Source: Bidens hawaiensis
Taxonomy: Eukaryota > Streptophyta > Magnoliopsida > Asterales > Asteraceae
Reading direction: 5' to 3'
DNA length: 64,000 nt
Assembly (NCBI GenBank): GCA_021521415.1
Contig: JAIQDT010001119.1
Coordinates: 374,501 to 438,500 of the forward strand
Shown here: positions 57,858 to 64,000 of the stretch, piece after piece
Position numbering within the stretch: the stretch's first letter is position 1
Layout of the letters: each line of letters opens with the position of its first letter
Position numbers and translations under genes: made by a program
Notes under the pieces: model-generated
Told to the model about the DNA's origin: nothing
Databases searched by the model: none
The model's input: only the letters and a program-made list of their open reading frames with translations

Positions 57858-58530
57858 CTAGGTTATTGACCCGTGTACGACGCGGGTGGAATTATAGAAA
57901 TCGTCAACAAAAGACATATATATTTAAGATGATAAAAGTTTGTTTCATATGTTTATGTGGAAAACTATTTGATATATTTGCAATTCATATTCCTATGTAA
58001 ACAAATTACTTAAAAATATAAACTTACTAAAACAAAAGATTTATATTACATTATTTGAATACATAATTTAAAACTTTAAAAATTACAAATTCATAAGCTA
58101 CTAAATATTTTCTTATAAACCATATTTGTTGTCTTGTTTGTAACTTTACATTGTTTATCCAAAATATGCATTTTAATACAATCTCTACTCTTCACTCTTG
58201 AAAAAGGAACATATAATTGACCGTAAGTAAGACGGGTCTCTCATATATATTCCAACTTTTGCTAGAGATCTGCTTTGAGTTGTTACAATTATATCGCACT
58301 TATTTATTGTGTCACCAATATCATCAACGATTAATGCTGCAACTTAGAAGTTTTTGGCAGGTTGTAAGTCCTTGCATCTTTTTGCCTTGTTCCAATAATG
58401 CACAACTTTAAATCCATATCGGGATCGTTTTTAAAACTATCACTTACCATCCAGTATCCTTGAACCAAAGGATTTTGAGAATCCAACATTGTCTCCAAGT
58501 AATTCATTATTTCTTTATCTAACATTTCCG
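57858..58530 (-). mobile_element. Helitron remnant: 3' terminus with Rep/helicase fragments
   Basis: On the minus strand the left end has a GC-rich hairpin CCCGCG-TCGTA-CACGGG (57886-57870), 8 nt, then CTAG (57861-57858) followed by T, the classic Helitron 3' end. Upstream, 58331-58525 reads LETMLDSQNPLVQGYWMV and GTRQKDARTYNLPKTS (Helitron-like N-terminal domain). 58165-58330 reads ALIVDDIGDTINKCDIIV in one frame and TYGQLYVPFSRVKSR (C-terminal end of the Pif1-like helicase) in another. The large middle (HUH nuclease and most of the helicase) is missing, so this is a deletion derivative. Confidence 0.75.
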
Positions 58531-59264
58531 AACTTATTTTTGTGTCGTTGCGTAAGAAAATGGTTATGTGCTAAAAATAATTTAATTAATTTACTCATAA
58601 TTTAGATTGTTCATAAAAAAATATTAAAAATAATAAATGATGGTTTAATGATCCAACTTGAGTCATGACAATTATGATATATAATACGCAAATACAGTTA
58701 TTTCGTATAATAATATTTATTTATGACTTTTTAATAAGATTTTTATATTTATGCACTATTTATTCAAAGTGGCTAACCAAAATTTGGTGTGATTTATTTT
58801 AAAAATAAAACATTCATACCGATATTATTATATTACATTTTGTGTGTATAAAAAAGATACTTAGGAAACTAAACATTTTCACGGATTTAAAATATAAATT
58901 TACAAAAACTAAGATTTGGTTGTAAAAAATAAATTATCTTAAAATAAAAATAGAAATGTTCAACACTGGTTAGTAAATCAAAGAACCGTTTACCACACAA
59001 GTGGAAAATATATAATATGTCATATATATGCATATGTTATACACTATAATGAATTGTAAAAAGTTTTATTTCTAAGAAAAAACATAATTATGAATTATAA
59101 GGTATTTATAAGAGTAAAATTACAAGTTAAATCATCTTTTTTTTATTTAAACCATGAACCAAACTAATACATTAAGAAAAAAAGATGCAAAATCTATTTA
59201 ATTTATATGTTGCATGCCCAAAAACCTTGTAAAATTAAAAAACATGTTAAAAAATATATGCTTT

Positions 59265-59310
59265 AATAGGTTATAGGTTAGTGACCCATGTGCTAAACAG
59301 GAGAAAATTA
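59265..59310 (-). other. Second, decayed Helitron 3' terminus
   Basis: ATAGGTTATAGGTTAGTGACCCATGTGC resembles the terminus at 57858-57900 (CTAGGTTATTGACCCGTGTAC), and both are followed by an ..ATTATA.AAA.CGTCAA stretch. The terminal CTAG is lost. It suggests two Helitron copies in the same orientation. Confidence 0.5.
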
Positions 59311-60110
59311 TATAAAAAACGTCAATTATAAAAATATGTTAATATATTCTAAATTTTGTATTTATATGAACGAATAATTTTATATAAATGTTTTGTTTTT
59401 GAAATGTATCCAAAAATGGAATATGTAAAAGTCAAATAATTATAATCTTATGAAACTATTTCATTTACTGAACAACTCAACTTTCTTTGAGAATGATCAA
59501 ATAAGAATGCAAGTATTGTTATGATCCTTAGACTATTCTTGTTTTTGCCTATCACATATGAATACAATCGCATAAAATAATATAAAGATACTCAATTGAA
59601 TGTTTATGAATCCACTTGTTGACACCATTACCATAAAAATAAAAATCAACCACAAAGTAAAAAAGTAAAATTAGAAATAAAAAATATATGTGTGTCAAAA
59701 TTTGAGAAATCTTAAATGACTTAGTAATTTGATTAAGTTTAATTTGTTTGAAAGTAATAAAATCTCGTAACAATAATATTATATAAGAAGTTTATAAACA
59801 TATTAAAATATAATTATTCAAATATTAATATTGATATGTAATTAAAGAAATCATTACTGTTAGTCAAATCAACAATTAAATGTTTGTCATAGTTATATTA
59901 ATTATACATTTATATACCGATAAATAATAATATAATTATGGTAATACTTTGAATAATTGATTGAAAGTTTAAAAGCTACAATATAACTTGTTGGTCATTC
60001 AAAAAAAAAACTAAAATATAATAAAATTCTATATGACCTAAAAACAAAACTATAAATAATAGTGCGATAGTAGCCCTGTCACAAACTCCACATATTGACT
60101 CAAGCCACAA

Positions 60111-60610
60111 CTAACCAATAGTTCCATTCTGGGAAAAGTTTTTGGTTTTTATGTCATCAAAACTAACAAACTTCAATCCATACAAGTGACCTTCAAATTC
60201 GTAGGAATTTGATAGATGGGTTTCGGCTGTGAAACAAAGCTTGTGTGGACAGTCATTGTATTTGTAAGTCGACATATTGGCTCCAAGGGAAGCCTTCTTC
60301 ACTATCAAAGATCAATTCTGACCAAGACATGCATCATGCTTCGGGATGCATGGCTTCGTTACATATGCTTGCATTTTATTACCCTGAAACATTATTACTA
60401 ACATTAGTAGAAAATTGCATGAAAAATATAGTAAAATTAATGAATGTGTAACACTGCCATTTCATCTTTCACGATCATTTCAATGGACCAATCTTCTCCG
60501 GGCTTTGAATTATCCTTGAGAAGCCAAAGTTTCAGAATACGAAGCTTGAGAATACAATCATTGTTAAGAACATCCAATTGGTTCAACATGGTGATGTTTG
60601 TTGGCTCCAT
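60111..60610 (-). pseudogene. RPA1-like single-strand DNA-binding protein gene (Helitron-associated), broken
   Basis: The first exon starts at ATG 60608-60610: MEPTNITMLNQLDVLNND then LKLRILKLWLL and DWSIEMIVKDEMA, an OB-fold of the replication protein A large-subunit type. A 71-bp intron fits between 60454 (GTGTTA donor) and 60384 (TTTCAG acceptor), after which GNKMQAYV continues the OB fold in frame. The exon then hits a stop (GQN*). Another frame reads ANMSTYKYNDCPHKLCF and EFEGHLYGLKFVSFDDI (60111-60308), a second OB-like part. Plant Helitrons often carry RPA-like genes, and Helitron ends lie nearby on the same strand. It is broken at least once. Confidence 0.68.
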
Positions 60611-60790
60611 CTTTCTGGTCGTGAAAATATAAAAATAAATAAAACATTTGTTGATGAACAATAATACTTTTAACAAAAAAAAAATAAAAAACAAAATGGG
60701 TGACAGAAAATATAAACCTTAGAGACAAAAAATAAGTCGTTTAAGCTATATTTGGTGTGATAGTGTAACTCATGGGGTGTGAAGGTGAGG

Positions 60791-60800
60791 TATTTATATA
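60791..60800 (-). promoter_or_regulatory. TATA box of the RPA-like gene
   Basis: TATATAAATA on the minus strand, about 180 bp upstream of the ATG at 60610. Confidence 0.5.
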
Positions 60801-60885
60801 AGTCATGAGGTGTGATAGTGTAAAGGATTAAATTTTGGAAGATTTGAATAAAAAGGAATGTATATACGAAATTAATAAAAAACAT

Positions 60886-62223
60886 AAATTTAGGGAATTT
60901 GAATTAGCTTTCAAATCATGGACTACAATTATGGAATGAGCATTAACGGATTTTGAAATTTTGAATTAATAAAATGTAATGTTATTAAAGTATATTATAA
61001 ATACAAATAAATACAAAATAATTCAATTCATATGTTTAAATCTTTAACTATTTAAATATATATTTAAACATAAGGAATAAACTTATTAAGAAAATAAGTT
61101 ACTAATTTATTTATTTACATTAATATAATTAATCATCAATTTAGTCCCTTAAATAATTACCGTATATCTTGAATTTATTATCAAATCTTCCCAAAATAAT
61201 TAGTTAATCGGTCAAAATCCGATTTACTAATTTTGAATCCTTGATTGACTAATTTTGAATCACCCAATGGGTTCAAAATCAGTATTTATAATATAATTAA
61301 ACAACATTAAACAACAATTTAACAACTTATTAATTGATATAACACATGGTAAGTGATAATATTATAAATTATAATTATGAATTATAAATTAACATATACT
61401 TAAAATTAGAATGACCCTCATATATTAAAATCCTTGATTGACTAATTATGAATTAGTAAAAGGGTCAAAATCCGTATTTATAGCAACCCTTAAGGATGCT
61501 TAATCAAAACTTTAATCAAATGATATATAATATAAAATAACATATTAAAATATAGAAATTCCGTAATTAAAGTTTTCGTTAATAAATTTTATTCATCTTT
61601 CCCTAATTTACAAATAATTACAATTATTGATTACGGATATGAATTTTTACTTCATATGGTTGAATTTTAATTAAGGATGAAATATCAATTAATTATTTAA
61701 AATAAATTAAACATGGTAGGAAGCGTGATGATTAAACTGACCGGAGGTAACATTGATGGTGAACATCTTCATCGATGGTGGAACGTAAATTTCACAGATA
61801 AATGAACTGAAGGTAGTCATATGTGGTATAGGAAGGAACCGTCAATGAGAATGGAAGAATTAAAGAGGAAAATTGATTTGAGGTGCTAGGTTAAGTTATG
61901 TAATAGTATACAGAATAATAAAAATAACACAAGTAATAAAACTCGTTGATTGATAAATAATAACAATTATATTGTGGATTGATAAATAAGAACAATTATA
62001 ACAAAAACGATTATTAAACATAATTAAATTTAAAGAGAATAATTTAAAGATTTAAAGAGAATCATTAAATAGAATTAATTGTATCTTATTTTAGTTTATT
62101 TTTTATTTATTTTATTAACATGAAAATTAGAGAGGTGGTAGATATATATGGAAATTTTAGACAACAACCAATAGGAAGAAGGGAAGTTGAGATAAAGCCT
62201 ATTGCTTTAATATATATATAAAT
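60886..62223. other. Very AT-rich stretch without a gene
   Basis: Two related segments at about 61205-61285 and 61430-61490 share CCTTGATTGACTAATT.TGAAT and GGGTCAAAATC. No coding signal was seen. Confidence 0.5.
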
Positions 62224-62350
62224 GAGTTATGATTTTTTATTATTTTTTTAAATTTAACTTTAAGGGTTTTTTTTTTGTTTGGTCATAAATCTTTCTCATC
62301 ATTTTTGTCTCCCTTTGTAATTTAACGTATAGAAATGCACTATTCACTCC
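62224..62350 (-). repeat. Right arm of the 5 kb-spaced inverted repeat
   Basis: Reverse-complement similarity to 57366-57480 (TGAGTTATGATTTTT, TGTTTGGTCATAAATC, TCTCATCATTTTTGTC, CCCTTTGTA). Confidence 0.6.
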
Positions 62351-62361
62351 CTTATATTATA

Positions 62362-62430
62362 TTCGCTAAATAAGAGAATCGAATGATAGCAAAAAATTCG
62401 CTAAATAAGAGAATCGAGTGATAGCCAAAA
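62362..62430 (+). repeat. Tandem duplication of a 35-bp unit
   Basis: ATTCGCTAAATAAGAGAATC plus GA(A/G)TGATAGC(A/C)AAAA occurs twice in a row, with two mismatches. Confidence 0.85.
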
Positions 62431-62741
62431 ATTCATAAAAACCTTAAACATGTCTAAATTATAGGCATGAGGATGGTATAGGGATTCTACTGTGAATCCT
62501 CTAGTTTAAATCTAAGTGTAAATCTAAGTTTGTTATAACCGTCATTTAAAAATTGTGGCTACGTAAGCTACTGTCAAGCTACACTTCTAACAACCATAAA
62601 AACTAGCAAAAACACCCCTCTCACCCCTCCCTTCCTCTCTCTCATAAATCCTATTGTAGAAGCGTTTTATTAAAAAGAACGCTTAGCCTTCTTCTCTAAT
62701 CCAAATATTATCTCCTTGTTAAAAATACTGAGGAGGCACGA
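62431..62741. other. No gene seen
   Basis: A short stretch between the tandem duplication and the LTR of element D, without coding signal. Confidence 0.4.
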
Positions 62742-63169
62742 TGTTCATCATGATTCACGATACATTTGGATGTAGTCTATGATATGATCAATAATGAACG
62801 ATTATGGCTCATTGTGTGTTTTGAAAGAACAATTGGACAAAGTAATGACTCAGAAGTTCATAAAATAATCACTATTTATAATTTGAATATGTTTACAAAC
62901 TATATACGGGGACATACTCATTCGCTATACATGCATAGCGAATTCGTCACATTCACTACGCCATTCGTTAGACATTCCCCTAGCGAATGACGTTATACGT
63001 TAACATCTCATTCCCTAACATTACTTAACGAGTGAGAAAACTAAAACATGTTCATTCGCTAACATCCCATAGTGAATGACCTTTACGTAATTGTCAAAAC
63101 TGGTCCCTATACTTTTAGAAATACGAAAAACAATATACAAAGAACGAGACGACAACTAATGTATCAACA
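62742..63169 (-). repeat. 3' LTR of copia element D
   Basis: In sense it starts TGTTGATACATTAG right after the polypurine tract. The far end is a guess at TG 62742. It carries ATTCGCTA/TAGCGAAT inverted words (62925-63085), including a pair with 9-bp arms at about 62928-62950, just upstream in sense of a GTATATAG box (about 62909-62916). Confidence 0.68.
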
Positions 63170-63180
63170 AACTCCCCTTG
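63170..63180 (-). promoter_or_regulatory. Polypurine tract of element D
   Basis: CAAGGGGAGTT on the minus strand, abutting the LTR start. Same type as at 1794-1804. Confidence 0.82.
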
Positions 63181-63199
63181 GCTCGAGCTTCATACTTAT

Positions 63200-64000
63200 T
63201 CACATCTTGAATCTTTTGGTCTTCCAGTCAGCACACGTATGAGCTCTAAATGCATAACACGTTCGAATGACCCTTTGGAATTCCATAGCGACTTCGTTAT
63301 CTTTATTGTATGCCCATCTGGTATGATTATTGAAGCAAACGTCGTTTTTAGACTTAGATAGGTTGACCAACCACATCAGATCGAAACCCTGAATAAACTT
63401 TATCTTGTCTCCAGAACCTAGCACGATCACATGCTCACTGGCTTTATCATAATAATACCACCAACTGAATTCCTTGTAAAAACATTGTGGCATTATCTTT
63501 GAAGGAACTTTCTTCAGAGTGCGGGGCGGCTTAACTTTTAAGATCAACTTTCTCCACCCCGTACAAGTATCATTCTCGTGTATTATTGTAGTTTAGAACC
63601 TGGGGCTTGAAAATGTTGAAACCATGATGAGCTTCGTGAACCAAATGTCGATAGAACCAATAAATTAACTCGTTATTCCCATGGTTCATGAACGATCGAT
63701 AGGCTAATGTACGCACATCCCAACGAGGCATGGTGAGAATATCAGTGAAATGATTAAAGTACTTAATTCCATTCTCCCATTTGATAATGCAGACTTTCGT
63801 GTCCGGCTCGTACATCTACGAAACTATGTCACCTTTAACCATCTTGACATTGATGAACTTCTTCATCTGGTATGCTGATATTCTAAGCTTAGAGTGTATG
63901 TAGTCTTGCTTCTGAGCGTGTCTCATAGTCTCTAGCCACTTGTTAAACATCTTAGCATTATATTAGGATATTCCTTGGCCGTTATATCCTCTATCTCTAC
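63200..64000 (-). pseudogene. Third ORF of copia element D (partial, frameshifted)
   Basis: It runs in from the right edge of the window. Pieces: MFNKWLETMRHAQKQDY with KMVKGDIVS (64000 to about 63816), VCIIKWENGIKYFNHF with HHGFNIFKPQV (63570-63815), then KKVPSKIMPQCF, FSWWYYYDKASEHV, FDLMWLVNLSKSK and EFQRVIRTCYAF (63200-63547). A stop near 63812 and a shift near 63550-63570 break it. Its C-terminal block aligns with that of 1090-1735 in element 1 in the same order (GI.YF, F...KPQ, VP.K.MPQ, WWY, LVNLS, QRV). Position and sense relative to the polypurine tract are also the same. Function unknown. Confidence 0.7.

Overview
The window looks like gene-poor, repeat-dense DNA from a flowering plant. 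It has nested Ty1/copia elements with SIRE-type features, a Ty3/gypsy chromovirus with Tekay-type features, Helitron, hAT and SINE remnants, and one plant-specific Dof transcription factor gene. The flavour of the elements suggests a eudicot, perhaps a member of the daisy family, but that assignment is inference from memory of such elements and is not proven. No tRNA, rRNA or CRISPR was seen.

Layout. 1-2237: the 3' end of a plus-strand copia element (element 1) with a frameshifted third ORF, a polypurine tract and its 3' LTR. 2238-10208: minus-strand copia element A with gag, pol, leader, primer binding site and 5' LTR; its 3' LTR is missing, apparently because element 1 sits in its 3' region. 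10209-18551: older minus-strand copia element B, cut by A and missing its 5' end. 18552-19883: minus-strand LTR (F) related to the gypsy element. 19884-27703: LTR pieces of a third family (X), a solo LTR (G) with near-matching target duplications, microsatellites and an unmarked decayed copia pol. 27704-40086: an X-type LTR piece interrupted by a complete 9.3 kb gypsy element E (28043-37338), then LTR-like DNA. 40087-44232: copia element C (5' LTR and gag trace), a 0.5 kb terminal-inverted-repeat element and a complete 2.35 kb non-coding LTR element. 44233-52500: AT-rich DNA with two duplications and a gypsy RT fragment. 52509-53252: Dof gene, broken by a frameshift. 53253-62740: hAT fragment, SINE with perfect 15 bp duplications, and Helitron pieces including an RPA-like gene. 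62742-64000: 3' end of a minus-strand copia element D whose third ORF is related to that of element 1.

How it fits together. Elements 1, A, the small non-coding element, C and D share LTR ends of the TGTTRRTRCA type. Where the parts are visible they also share a Met-type primer binding site and an AAGGGGAGT-like polypurine tract, so they look like one mobilisation group. The small element would depend on proteins from an A-like relative.

The strongest new signals are all within this group. (1) A leader stem-loop near the LTR 3' end has a constant 9-nt loop and changed but still paired stems in three elements. (2) Palindromic word arrays lie directly upstream of the TATA box, with a different word in each family. 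(3) A gag-stop/pol junction resembling a splice acceptor is conserved between A and B. (4) A conserved third ORF of unknown function lies just before the polypurine tract.
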